A stretch of DNA of 5,625 nucleotides from Asaia bogorensis (lineage in GTDB: Bacteria > Pseudomonadota > Alphaproteobacteria > Acetobacterales > Acetobacteraceae): contig CAMCHA010000196.1 of NCBI GenBank assembly GCA_945874515.1, forward strand, positions 1 through 5,625. The letters run 5' to 3'. Of this stretch, positions 1 to 5,625 are shown one piece after another. The notes under the pieces are model-generated. The model worked only from the letters and a program-made list of their open reading frames with translations, was not told the DNA's origin and ran no database searches. The position numbers and the translations under genes were made by a program. The stretch's first letter is position 1, and every line of letters begins with the position of its first letter.

Positions 1-9
1 GACCTGAGC

Positions 10-1446
10 ATGCTTGTTCTCGATCATGATCGCGCCGGCGGCTACTGGGGGGCGATCTATGCTTTCTCGGCGGTGCGCGGCCTGCGTGTTGTGATTGATG
101 GGCCGGTTGGTTGCGAAAACCTGCCCGTAACAGCCGTGCTGCATTACACTGATGCGCTACCGCCGCATGAATTGCCGATTGTGGTGACCGGTCTGGATGA
201 GGATTCACTCTCCCAGAACGGCACGGAAGGCGCTATGCGGCGCGCCGCCGCCACGCAGGATGCTGAATTGCCCGCCGTGGTGGTGACGGGTTCAATCGCC
301 GAAATGATCGGCGGTGGTGTGACGCCGCAGGGGAGCAACCTGCAGCGCTTCATCTGCCGCACGATTGATGAGGATCAGTGGCAGACCGCTGATCGTGCCA
401 TCATGTGGCTCTGGAGTGAATTTGGTTCGCGCGGCCGCAGGCCAAAGGCGCGTACGCGCAAGGAAGGCGAAAAGCCGCGCGTGAATATTATCGGCCCCAT
501 CTATGGTACCTTCAATATGCCATCGGACCTGGCGGAGATTCGCCGGCTGGTCGAAGGTATTGGCTGTGAGATCAATCTTGTCTTCCCGCTGGGCAGCCAT
601 GTCGAAGATATCTCGAAGCTGCCTGATGCGGATGTGAATATCTGCATGTACCGTGAGTTTGGCCGCAAGCTTTGTGAAGAACTAGAAAGGCCCTATCTGC
701 AAGCCCCCATCGGGTTGTTCGCGACCACGAATTTCCTCCATAAGCTTGGTGAATTGACTGGGCTGGATCCGGAACCCTTCATCGAACGTGAAAAGCACAC
801 CACGGTGAAGCCGCTTTGGGATTTGTGGCGCAGTGTGACGCAGGATTTCTACGCCTCTGCATCCTTTGCGGTGGTGGCAACTGATACCTATGCCCGCGGG
901 CTACAGCGTTTTCTGCATGAGGAAATGGGCATCCCCTGTGCCTTCGCCTTCTCACGCATAGCTGGGCAGAAGCCTGATAATGCGGCGGTGCGTGACGCAC
1001 TGCGCAAGACCCCGCCCTTGGTGCTGTACGGTTCTTATAATGAACGGATGTATGCGGCGGAAATCAAAAGCCGCGCGATGTATATTCCCGCGAGTTTCCC
1101 CGGCGCCATCATCCGCCGCGCCACCGGCACACCTTTCATGGGGTATGCCGGCGCCACCTATATCATTCAGGAATATTGCAACGCGCTGTTTGACGCGCTG
1201 TTTCATATCCTGCCGCTTGGAACTGATCTCGATCGGGTTGATCCAACGCCGGCACGTGCCGCTGAACCCTGGGATGCGGCTGCGGTCACGCTTTTGGATG
1301 AACGCGTTGAGCAGGAGCCCTTCCTGCTGCGTATTTCCGCGGCCAAGCGGCTGCGCGAACAGGTTGAACGCGCCGCGCGCGATGCGGCGGAGCCGCGTGT
1401 GACGGCTGATCGCGTTCGAAAGACTTTGGCGGAGGTCATGGCATGA
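10..1446 (+). CDS. bchZ: Chlorophyllide a reductase subunit Z (BchZ)
   Basis: BchZ is the NifK-like subunit of chlorophyllide a oxidoreductase (BchXYZ). With BchY it forms the catalytic component that reduces the C7=C8 bond of ring B on the route to bacteriochlorophyll a, using electrons from the BchX iron protein. The N-terminus reads [12 protein letters not shown], followed by [12 protein letters not shown], which is typical of BchZ. With the start at position 10 the cysteine of that motif is residue 35, the residue known in Rhodobacter capsulatus BchZ to contribute to the shared [4Fe-4S] cluster. The length of 478 aa is normal for the family. The frame is open to the left window edge, so an upstream start is not excluded. 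A TGA at 5-7 in another frame could be the end of bchY, but too little is visible to say. The 3' end overlaps the next small ORF by ATGA. Confidence 0.95.
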   Translation: MLVLDHDRAGGYWGAIYAFSAVRGLRVVIDGPVGCENLPVTAVLHYTDALPPHELPIVVTGLDEDSLSQNGTEGAMRRAAATQDAELPAVVVTGSIAEMIGGGVTPQGSNLQRFICRTIDEDQWQTADRAIMWLWSEFGSRGRRPKARTRKEGEKPRVNIIGPIYGTFNMPSDLAEIRRLVEGIGCEINLVFPLGSHVEDISKLPDADVNICMYREFGRKLCEELERPYLQAPIGLFATTNFLHKLGELTGLDPEPFIEREKHTTVKPLWDLWRSVTQDFYASASFAVVATDTYARGLQRFLHEEMGIPCAFAFSRIAGQKPDNAAVRDALRKTPPLVLYGSYNERMYAAEIKSRAMYIPASFPGAIIRRATGTPFMGYAGATYIIQEYCNALFDALFHILPLGTDLDRVDPTPARAAEPWDAAAVTLLDERVEQEPFLLRISAAKRLREQVERAARDAAEPRVTADRVRKTLAEVMA

Positions 1447-1607
1447 AGCCGCTTCGCTATTCCTCATCTTGTCTGCGGGCGTCCCGCGGTAACCGCTGTC
1501 GGGGCGTATCCGATGACAAGAAGGCTTTGGTGGAATTCCGCCTCTGCCGTCCCTGCCGCGCGGGTGGACGCGGTAATGGCCGCAAGGCCAAGTCGGAGGT
1601 CTGCTAA
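1443..1607 (+). CDS. Small basic Cys-containing ORF between bchZ and pufB (unrecognised)
   Basis: I do not recognise this 54-residue ORF. It starts [10 protein letters not shown] and ends KAKSEVC. It contains about 15 Arg/Lys against 4 Asp/Glu, and five cysteines (residues 10, 19, 35, 38, 54) including one CRPC (CxxC) pair. It has no hydrophobic segment, so it is not the membrane protein PufQ, although it sits in the slot pufQ has in Rhodobacter. Evidence for translation: GGAGG at 1431-1435 lies 7 nt before its ATG. The ATG overlaps the bchZ stop as ATGA, its TAA overlaps the pufB start as TAATG, and about 70% of codons end in G or C. It may be a real small protein, a leader peptide coupling bchZ to pufB translation, or a chance open frame across the puf promoter/leader. 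The region also holds short inverted repeats, which could favour a regulatory reading. Confidence 0.45.
   Translation: MKPLRYSSSCLRASRGNRCRGVSDDKKALVEFRLCRPCRAGGRGNGRKAKSEVC
1475..1496. repeat. Two adjoining short inverted repeats upstream of pufB
   Basis: GCGGG-CGT-CCCGC (1475-1487) is followed, sharing two bases, by GCGGT-A-ACCGC (1486-1496). A third short stem, CCGCG/CGCGG with an 8-nt loop, lies at 1556-1573. They fall between bchZ and pufB, where puf promoter or operator elements lie in Rhodobacter. They could be protein-binding sites or RNA hairpins, or simply GC-rich coding sequence of the small ORF. No canonical PpsR/CrtJ site (TGT-N12-ACA) is seen here. Confidence 0.3.
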
Positions 1608-1783
1608 TGGCCGATACAAGAACGCGCCTGACAGAAGCTCAGGCGAAGGAAGTCCACAACTTGGTGGCCCAGGGATGGGCTTTCTCAATCTTCGCTTCGA
1701 TGGGTGCGCATGTCCTGGTCTGGTTGTGGCGGCCGCTTGTCTTTACCGGACAAGTGGTTCCACCCGACTGGCGTTTCTTCTGA
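1607..1783 (+). CDS. pufB: Light-harvesting 1 beta polypeptide (PufB)
   Basis: This is the 58-aa beta subunit of the core antenna LH1, a single-span inner-membrane protein that pairs with PufA and binds bacteriochlorophyll a around the reaction centre. The order is typical: a polar N-terminus with LTEAQAKEVH (conserved His17), a hydrophobic span around residues 24-41, the BChl-ligating His35 in GAHVLVW, and the end-of-helix motif WLWRP (39-43). The start is fixed by GGAGG at 1595-1599, 7 nt before the ATG, and overlaps the previous stop as TAATG. Two oddities appear. The residue after WRP is Leu44 where most LH1 beta chains have Trp (His+9), and the C-terminus extends past the membrane with TGQVVPPDWRFF. 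Identification rests on family motifs and on position between bchZ and pufA. Confidence 0.95.
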   Translation: MADTRTRLTEAQAKEVHNLVAQGWAFSIFASMGAHVLVWLWRPLVFTGQVVPPDWRFF

Positions 1784-1836
1784 AGGATGTTCCGGGTTGA
1801 GGGATTTTCCCGACATCTGGAACGAGGAGAAGGAAA

Positions 1837-2025
1837 ATGTTCAATATGCATAAGATTTGGATGGTGATTGACGCTCGTCGTGTCGGGTTTCTCGGCGCGG
1901 CGGGTGTTATTGCGATCGCGGCAGTGATTCACTTCGCTGTGCTGAGTTCGCCACGCTACTGCGATCACCTGGGTTGGTGCGCAACTTCACCGACCTTCAC
2001 CCCTGGCGCGAAGCTGGGTGGTTGA
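1837..2025 (+). CDS. pufA: Light-harvesting 1 alpha polypeptide (PufA)
   Basis: This is the 62-aa alpha subunit of LH1. It is a single-span membrane polypeptide that ligates bacteriochlorophyll a and contacts carotenoid and the reaction centre. The N-terminal HKIWMVIDARRV (5-16) matches the usual alpha start. The span at about 17-36 contains the A-x-x-x-H motif ending in BChl ligand His32, followed by FAVLSS. The chosen start (Met1) has GAGGAG at 1824-1829 with 7-nt spacing; the alternative start at Met4 would leave HKIW nearer the terminus. The periplasmic tail is unusual: it reads YCDHLGWC, with two cysteines (42, 48), and has Asp43 at His+11 where Trp is normal. It follows pufB by 53 nt. 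The stretch GGGATTTTCCC at 1801-1811 in that gap could form only a weak hairpin. Confidence 0.95.
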   Translation: MFNMHKIWMVIDARRVGFLGAAGVIAIAAVIHFAVLSSPRYCDHLGWCATSPTFTPGAKLGG

Positions 2026-2029
2026 GCAC

Positions 2030-2089
2030 GGGGCGCGGCTTAGGTCGCGCTCCAGCGAATTGGGCGAGGCAGCCGAAACTGCCTCGCCC
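2030..2089 (+). promoter_or_regulatory. Tandem intercistronic stem-loops between pufA and pufL
   Basis: Two stem-loops begin 5 nt after the pufA stop. The first pairs 2030-2037 with 2046-2053 (8 bp including one G-U, 8-nt loop). The second pairs 2062-2072 with 2079-2089 (11 perfect GC-rich bp around the loop CCGAAA). Neither is followed by a T-run, so they are not classical terminators. In Rhodobacter capsulatus, hairpins at this position block 3'-5' decay and stabilise the pufBA message, so LH1 polypeptides outnumber reaction centres. The same role is inferred here. The rest of the gap up to pufL (2090-2153) has only weak pairing potential and the pufL ribosome-binding site. Confidence 0.8.
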
Positions 2090-2153
2090 GCACAGAACAT
2101 CATGAGGGACCGCCAGGCGGGCATAGCCCCCGTCGGGAGAGGAGCATCAAGCG

Positions 2154-2978
2154 ATGGCGATGTTAAGCTTTGAGCGGAAATACCGCGTCCGCGGCGGAAC
2201 CCTGATAGGGGGTGACCTGTTCGATTTCTGGATAGGGCCTTTCTATGTCGGGTTCTTTGGCGTGACCACGGCGTTTTTCAGCTTTGTTGGAACCGCCCTG
2301 ATCCTCTACGGCGCGGCGATTGGCGGGACCTGGAATCCCTGGCTGATCAATATCGCGCCGCCGGATCTGAAATATGGCCTACGCCTGGCGCCGATGCGCG
2401 AAGGCGGGTTGTGGCAGATGATCACCATCTGCGCACTTGGGGCCTTTGTTTCCTGGGCACTACGCCAGGCAGAAATATCGCGCAAGCTTGGCATGGGGTA
2501 TCACATACCCATCGCTTATGGCGTCGCGGTTTTCGCCTATTTCACCCTGGTCGTGATCCGGCCGGTGCTGATGGGTGGATGGGGACATGGCTTCCCCTAC
2601 GGCATTTTTAGTCACCTGGATTGGGTGTCCAATGTCGGGTATCAATATCTGCACTTCCACTACAATCCGGCGCATATGATCGCGGTGACATTCTTCTTCA
2701 CCACGGTATTGGCGCTGTCACTGCATGGTGGCTTGGTTCTCTCGGCGCTTAACCCGCCGGAAGGTGAACCGGTGAAGACGGCAGAGCATGAAAATACCTT
2801 CTTCCGTGACCTGATCGGTTATTCGATCGGCACGCTTGGTATCCACAGGCTCGGTCTTTTCCTTGCGCTGTCAGCTGGGATTTGGAGTGCGATCTGCATC
2901 GTGATTAGTGGTCCGTTCTGGACGCGCGGCTGGCCCGAATGGTGGGGCTGGTGGCTTAACCTGCCGATTTGGCACTAG
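2154..2978 (+). CDS. pufL: Photosynthetic reaction centre L subunit (PufL)
   Basis: This 274-aa subunit has five membrane helices. With PufM it binds the special pair, accessory BChls, bacteriopheophytins, quinones and non-haem iron, and it carries the active electron-transfer branch. The start [15 protein letters not shown] is canonical, and AGGAG (2140-2144) lies 9 nt before the ATG. Counting Met as 1, visible ligands are His154 (accessory BChl), His174 (special pair), and His191 and His231 (iron). QB-site residues Glu213 and Ser224 are present. His169 (L168 in mature numbering) is His, not the Glu reported for Zn-BChl Acidiphilium, which suggests ordinary Mg-BChl. Tyr163 on the cytochrome side is kept. 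Departures are Asn214 (L213, Asp in Rhodobacter sphaeroides) and Gln105 (L104, usually Glu). The C-terminal [15 protein letters not shown] resembles Blastochloris viridis L. Confidence 0.98.
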   Translation: MAMLSFERKYRVRGGTLIGGDLFDFWIGPFYVGFFGVTTAFFSFVGTALILYGAAIGGTWNPWLINIAPPDLKYGLRLAPMREGGLWQMITICALGAFVSWALRQAEISRKLGMGYHIPIAYGVAVFAYFTLVVIRPVLMGGWGHGFPYGIFSHLDWVSNVGYQYLHFHYNPAHMIAVTFFFTTVLALSLHGGLVLSALNPPEGEPVKTAEHENTFFRDLIGYSIGTLGIHRLGLFLALSAGIWSAICIVISGPFWTRGWPEWWGWWLNLPIWH

Positions 2979-2999
2979 GCGAGGGGAGGGAAAAATCCC

Positions 3000-3980
3000 A
3001 TGGCCGAATATCAGAACATCTTCACCCGGATACAGGTACGCGGACCAGTACCCTATCCTGGTGTGCCCCTTCCCGCCGATAACTCTCCGCGCGATGGCAC
3101 ACCAGGCGAGGTGCACCTTTTTGGTCGCCTTGGTGATGCGCAGGTAGGTCCGATTTATCTTGGCTATCTTGGCATTCTCTCGCTGCTCTTTGGCTTCATT
3201 GCCTTTGAGATCATCGGGCTTAACATGCTTGCATCGGTCAACTGGAGTGTGAGCGAATTCATCCGTCAGCTTTTCTGGCTGGCGCTGGAACCGCCACCGC
3301 CGGAATATGGCTTGCGCATTCCGCCGCTGAATAAGGGTGGCTGGTGGGTCGTCGCAGGCTTCTTCCTGACGCTTTCCCTGCTGCTTTGGTGGGTGCGCAC
3401 CTATCGCCGCGCACGTCAGCTTGGCATGGGTACGCATGTCGCCTGGGCCTTTGCTGGCGCCATCTGGCTTTATCTGGTGCTTGGCTTCTTCCGCCCGCTC
3501 GCCATGGGAAGCTGGAGCGAAGCGGTACCCTTCGGCATCTTCCCGCATCTGGATTGGACGGCGGCCTTTTCCATCCGCTATGGCAATCTTTTCTACAATC
3601 CCTTCCACGCGCTTTCGATCGTGTTCCTTTATGGTTCTGTGTTGCTCTGTGCGATGCACGCGGCAACCATTCTGGCGCTTGGGCGTTATGGTGGTGAGCG
3701 TGAAATTGAACAGACGCTGGACCGTGGTACGGCTGCGGAACGAGGTGGCCTGTTCTGGCGCTGGACCATGGGCTTCAACGCCACTTTCGAAAGTATCCAC
3801 CGCTGGGCCTGGTGGTTTGGCTTCCTCTGCCCTGTCGCGGGCGGGATTGGCATTCTGCTGACCGGTACTGTGGTTGATAATTGGTACCTCTGGGCGGTGG
3901 ATCGGCACTTTGCGCCGGCTTACACCGTGCCTTGGACGCCTACTGTTGACCCCGCCATCGTTCAAGGAGCGCCGCGATGA
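3000..3980 (+). CDS. pufM: Photosynthetic reaction centre M subunit (PufM)
   Basis: PufM (326 aa) is the five-helix partner of PufL and carries the QA site and the second special-pair BChl. The start [16 protein letters not shown] is canonical. GAGGGGAGGG lies at 2981-2990, about 10 nt before the ATG and 21 nt after pufL. Ligands visible (Met as 1) are His183 (accessory BChl), His203 (special pair), and His220, Glu235 and His267 (iron). Trp253 stacks on QA, and Tyr211 corresponds to M210. Asp46 in GDAQVGPIY takes the place of Asn44 of Rhodobacter sphaeroides and pairs with Asn at L213. The C-terminus extends about 20 residues beyond the Rhodobacter M chain ([10 protein letters not shown] to GAPR), as in Blastochloris viridis, where this tail contacts the bound tetrahaem cytochrome. 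The stop overlaps pufC as ATGA. Confidence 0.98.
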   Translation: MAEYQNIFTRIQVRGPVPYPGVPLPADNSPRDGTPGEVHLFGRLGDAQVGPIYLGYLGILSLLFGFIAFEIIGLNMLASVNWSVSEFIRQLFWLALEPPPPEYGLRIPPLNKGGWWVVAGFFLTLSLLLWWVRTYRRARQLGMGTHVAWAFAGAIWLYLVLGFFRPLAMGSWSEAVPFGIFPHLDWTAAFSIRYGNLFYNPFHALSIVFLYGSVLLCAMHAATILALGRYGGEREIEQTLDRGTAAERGGLFWRWTMGFNATFESIHRWAWWFGFLCPVAGGIGILLTGTVVDNWYLWAVDRHFAPAYTVPWTPTVDPAIVQGAPR

Positions 3981-5053
3981 GCAAGTTTTCACTCAGCATC
4001 GCTGCCTTTGTGGTGGCGCTGCTTTGCGGGGTGATCTTCGTCACCACCTTCGAACGGCCACCGGTGCTTTCCTCGCAAGGCGGCTTCCGCGGGCTTTCAA
4101 TGGGTGATGTTCAGAACCCACGCACCATCCCCGCGCGCCTTGCGGCCAATCAGGTGCCTGAAGCATCTGAAGCGGCCGATACGACAGGCCCAAGGGCACA
4201 TGAAGCCTATCAGAATGTGCAAGTGCTGCGTGACGTGAGTGAAGCGCAATTCAACCGCATCATGCTGGCCATGACGGAATGGATCGCGCCCAATCAAGGC
4301 TGCGGCTATTGCCACAATGTCGAGAATATGGCGTCCGACGAGGTTTATACCAAAGTTGTCGCTCGGCGTATGTTGCAGATGACGCATAAGATCAATTCGG
4401 AATGGGCGACCCATGTCGGCCAGACTGGCGTGACCTGCTACACCTGCCATCGCGGCAACCCGGTGCCGACCATGGTCTGGTCAACCGAACCCAATAGCCG
4501 TGCCGGCCTGCAAGCGCCGCGTGGGCAGAATCATCCCGCCGCTTCCGTGGGTGATAGTTCTTTGCCTTCGGATCCCTTCACCCCCTTCCTTTTGGGTGAT
4601 CAGCAAATCCGCAACATCAGCACCACTTCGCTGCCTGGGCGCAATAGTCAGGGTACCATGTCAACGGAATGGACCTATGGGCTGATGATGCATATGTCCA
4701 CGTCGCTTGGCGTGAATTGCACCCATTGCCATAACAGCCGGTCCTTCGCTGAATGGGCACAAAGCCCACCGGCGCGGACAACTGCCTGGCACGGCATCCG
4801 CATGGTGCGGGACATCAACATGTCCTACATCGAACCGCTGAAGCCGCTTTGGGTACGCAATCCCAATGGTCCGGCGGAAGGCCCGCATGGCCCGCGCTTG
4901 GGTGCAATGGGTGATCCGCTGAAGGTGAATTGCGCCACCTGCCACCAGGGCGAAAATCGTCCCCTGAATGGTGCACCCATGCTGCGTGACTTCCCGGAAC
5001 TGAAGCAGGTCAATCAAGGCCCGCTGCGTTCCGCCGATGCGACGCCGCGATAA
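3977..5053 (+). CDS. pufC: Reaction-centre tetrahaem cytochrome c subunit (PufC)
   Basis: This 358-aa cytochrome docks on the periplasmic face of PufLM and re-reduces the photo-oxidised special pair. Four CxxCH haem sites are present: residues 109-113 (CGYCH), 154-158 (CYTCH), 248-252 (CTHCH) and 319-323 (CATCH). By similarity to Blastochloris viridis, the axial ligands should be Met96, Met135, Met237 or Met238, and His146, giving three His/Met haems and one bis-His haem. GFRGLSMG (36-43) is a family motif. The N-terminus has a hydrophobic span (about 7-23). The lipoprotein cysteine of B. viridis (GCFEPP) is replaced by Thr24 in TTFERPP, so anchoring by an uncleaved helix is inferred. AAGGAG at 3964-3969 with 7-nt spacing fixes the start, which overlaps pufM by 4 bases (translational coupling likely). 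Confidence 0.97.
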   Translation: MSKFSLSIAAFVVALLCGVIFVTTFERPPVLSSQGGFRGLSMGDVQNPRTIPARLAANQVPEASEAADTTGPRAHEAYQNVQVLRDVSEAQFNRIMLAMTEWIAPNQGCGYCHNVENMASDEVYTKVVARRMLQMTHKINSEWATHVGQTGVTCYTCHRGNPVPTMVWSTEPNSRAGLQAPRGQNHPAASVGDSSLPSDPFTPFLLGDQQIRNISTTSLPGRNSQGTMSTEWTYGLMMHMSTSLGVNCTHCHNSRSFAEWAQSPPARTTAWHGIRMVRDINMSYIEPLKPLWVRNPNGPAEGPHGPRLGAMGDPLKVNCATCHQGENRPLNGAPMLRDFPELKQVNQGPLRSADATPR

Positions 5054-5061
5054 TGGACTCG

Positions 5062-5092
5062 GGCGGGATGATTGATCCCGCCTGTCTTTCTT
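5062..5092 (+). terminator. Rho-independent-type terminator after pufC
   Basis: GGCGGGAT (5062-5069) and ATCCCGCC (5075-5082) form a perfect 8-bp stem with the 5-nt loop GATTG. The pyrimidine run TGTCTTTCTT follows directly. It lies 8 nt after the pufC stop and probably ends most of the puf transcript. The T-run is interrupted, so read-through is possible. Confidence 0.75.
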
Positions 5093-5107
5093 GCGTAAAT
5101 TTTGGGG

Positions 5108-5138
5108 CCTCCGCGTATCGCGCGGAGGTTTTCCTTTT
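5108..5138 (+). terminator. Second terminator-like hairpin before crtI
   Basis: CCTCCGCG (5108-5115) and CGCGGAGG (5121-5128) form an 8-bp GC-rich stem with the loop TATCG, followed by TTTTCCTTTT. It comes 15 nt after the end of the first terminator. Together they form a tandem stop separating the puf operon from crtI. Confidence 0.78.
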
Positions 5139-5194
5139 CCGGGACTTCGATATGGTGTTTCATGTTCGATAATGTGCAGTCTGAAACGAGCATA

Positions 5195-5625
5195 ATGGAT
5201 AGCAGCAAAGACCCGCGCCCGCATGCGATTGTGATTGGCTCCGGCTTTGGTGGCTTGGCGGCGGCTGTTCGGCTTGGTGCGCGTGGTTGGCGTGTGACAA
5301 TCCTTGAAAAGCTTGATGCGCCGGGCGGGCGCGCTTATGTTTTTCGTCAGGATGGTTTCACTTTTGACGCCGGCCCCACCATCATCACCGCGCCCTATTT
5401 GCTGGAAGAACTCTGGTCGCTCGCCGGCCGCAAGCTTTCGCAGGATATTGATTTGCGCGCGATGGACCCCTTCTATCTGATCCGCTTCGATGACGGCGAC
5501 GTGATGCGCTGCTCTGCTGACCTCGATGTGACGCGGGCCGAGGTCGCACGGATTGCGCCGCAAGACAGTGCAGGATTTGAGCGTTTCATTCTTGAAAGCG
5601 AACGCATCTTTCGCGTGGCCTTCGC
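5195..5625 (+). CDS. crtI: Phytoene desaturase CrtI (5' part, runs off window)
   Basis: Only about 143 N-terminal residues of a roughly 500-aa enzyme are present. CrtI is a membrane-associated, FAD-dependent desaturase that converts phytoene to neurosporene or lycopene for carotenoid synthesis. The Rossmann FAD motif IGSGFGG (G15-G20 region, GxGxxG) is followed by LEK at 37-39, then PGGRAY and the CrtI signature DGFTFDAGPTIIT. This signature favours CrtI over the related CrtD. The start is uncertain. ATG 5195 has only a weak GAAACGAG upstream; an in-frame ATG at 5162 would add 11 residues (MFDNVQSETSI) but also lacks a clear ribosome-binding site. A GATAAT at 5168-5173 could be a -10 element with a poor -35; if real it favours 5195. 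Two terminators upstream imply that crtI has its own promoter or depends on read-through. Confidence 0.93.
   Translation, partial: MDSSKDPRPHAIVIGSGFGGLAAAVRLGARGWRVTILEKLDAPGGRAYVFRQDGFTFDAGPTIITAPYLLEELWSLAGRKLSQDIDLRAMDPFYLIRFDDGDVMRCSADLDVTRAEVARIAPQDSAGFERFILESERIFRVAF

Noticed and set aside
1497..1519. TGTCGG...CCGATGACA as a possible PpsR/CrtJ operator upstream of pufB
   Set aside because: The TGT and ACA are 16 nt apart, not the 12 of the canonical TGT-N12-ACA site, and the inner symmetry is broken.
1443..1607. pufQ
   Set aside because: The slot is right, but the encoded 54 residues are highly basic with no hydrophobic span, unlike the membrane-embedded PufQ.
1513..1800. 95-codon open frame overlapping pufB
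   Set aside because: It is in another frame over a clear pufB and has no ribosome-binding support; it is a shadow of the GC-rich coding sequence.
2110..2132. A third hairpin before pufL (CCGCC-A-GGCGG or GGGC-ATA-GCCC)
   Set aside because: The loops are too small or the stems are only 4 bp and compete with each other; not convincing as a functional element.
2658..2660. Zn-bacteriochlorophyll-type reaction centre as in Acidiphilium (Glu at L168)
   Set aside because: Residue L168 is His here, so nothing in PufL suggests Zn-BChl.
2871..3992. 373-codon minus-strand open frame opposite pufL/pufM
   Set aside because: It is antisense to two unmistakable reaction-centre genes, low in complexity and charge-rich with no family resemblance; a codon-bias artefact.
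4661..5563. 300-codon minus-strand open frame opposite pufC and crtI
   Set aside because: It spans two well-identified genes and both terminators, with no recognisable motif.

Overview
The window is a stretch of a purple-bacterial photosynthesis gene cluster with every gene on the + strand. The order is bchZ, a small unrecognised ORF, pufB, pufA, pufL, pufM, pufC and the start of crtI. This combination (BChYZ-type chlorophyllide reductase, LH1 beta and alpha, type-II reaction centre L and M, tetrahaem cytochrome, phytoene desaturase) points to an anoxygenic phototrophic proteobacterium. The moderately high GC, the puf order with pufC and without a recognisable pufQ or pufX, and the protein flavour suggest an alphaproteobacterium. 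The order Rhodospirillales/Acetobacteraceae is a plausible guess, but it was not tested by a search.

Layout: 10-1446 is bchZ (bacteriochlorophyll a synthesis). 1443-1607 is a 54-codon basic, cysteine-containing ORF that occupies the place where Rhodobacter has pufQ; it overlaps both neighbours and has a good ribosome-binding site. 1607-1783 and 1837-2025 encode the LH1 antenna beta and alpha polypeptides. 2026-2153 is a non-coding gap with two GC-rich stem-loops, placed where the pufBA mRNA-stabilising hairpins of Rhodobacter lie. 2154-2978, 3000-3980 and 3977-5053 encode the reaction-centre L and M subunits and the tetrahaem cytochrome subunit. 5054-5194 holds two consecutive terminator-like hairpins. 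From 5195 (possibly 5162) crtI begins and runs off the window end.

How the genes work together: BchZ helps make bacteriochlorophyll a. PufB and PufA bind it in the LH1 ring, which passes excitation to the PufLM reaction centre. PufC re-reduces the oxidised special pair from the periplasmic side. CrtI makes the coloured carotenoids that bind in LH1 and the reaction centre. The close spacing and ATGA/TAATG overlaps indicate a bchZ-orf54-pufBALMC transcript that ends before crtI.

This is a known system, not a new one. The points worth a second look are the small ORF in the pufQ slot, the swapped Asn/Asp pair near the QB site (L213 Asn with M44 Asp), Gln instead of Glu at L104, the loss of both BChl-bonding tryptophans in LH1, and the loss of the lipid-anchor cysteine in PufC.
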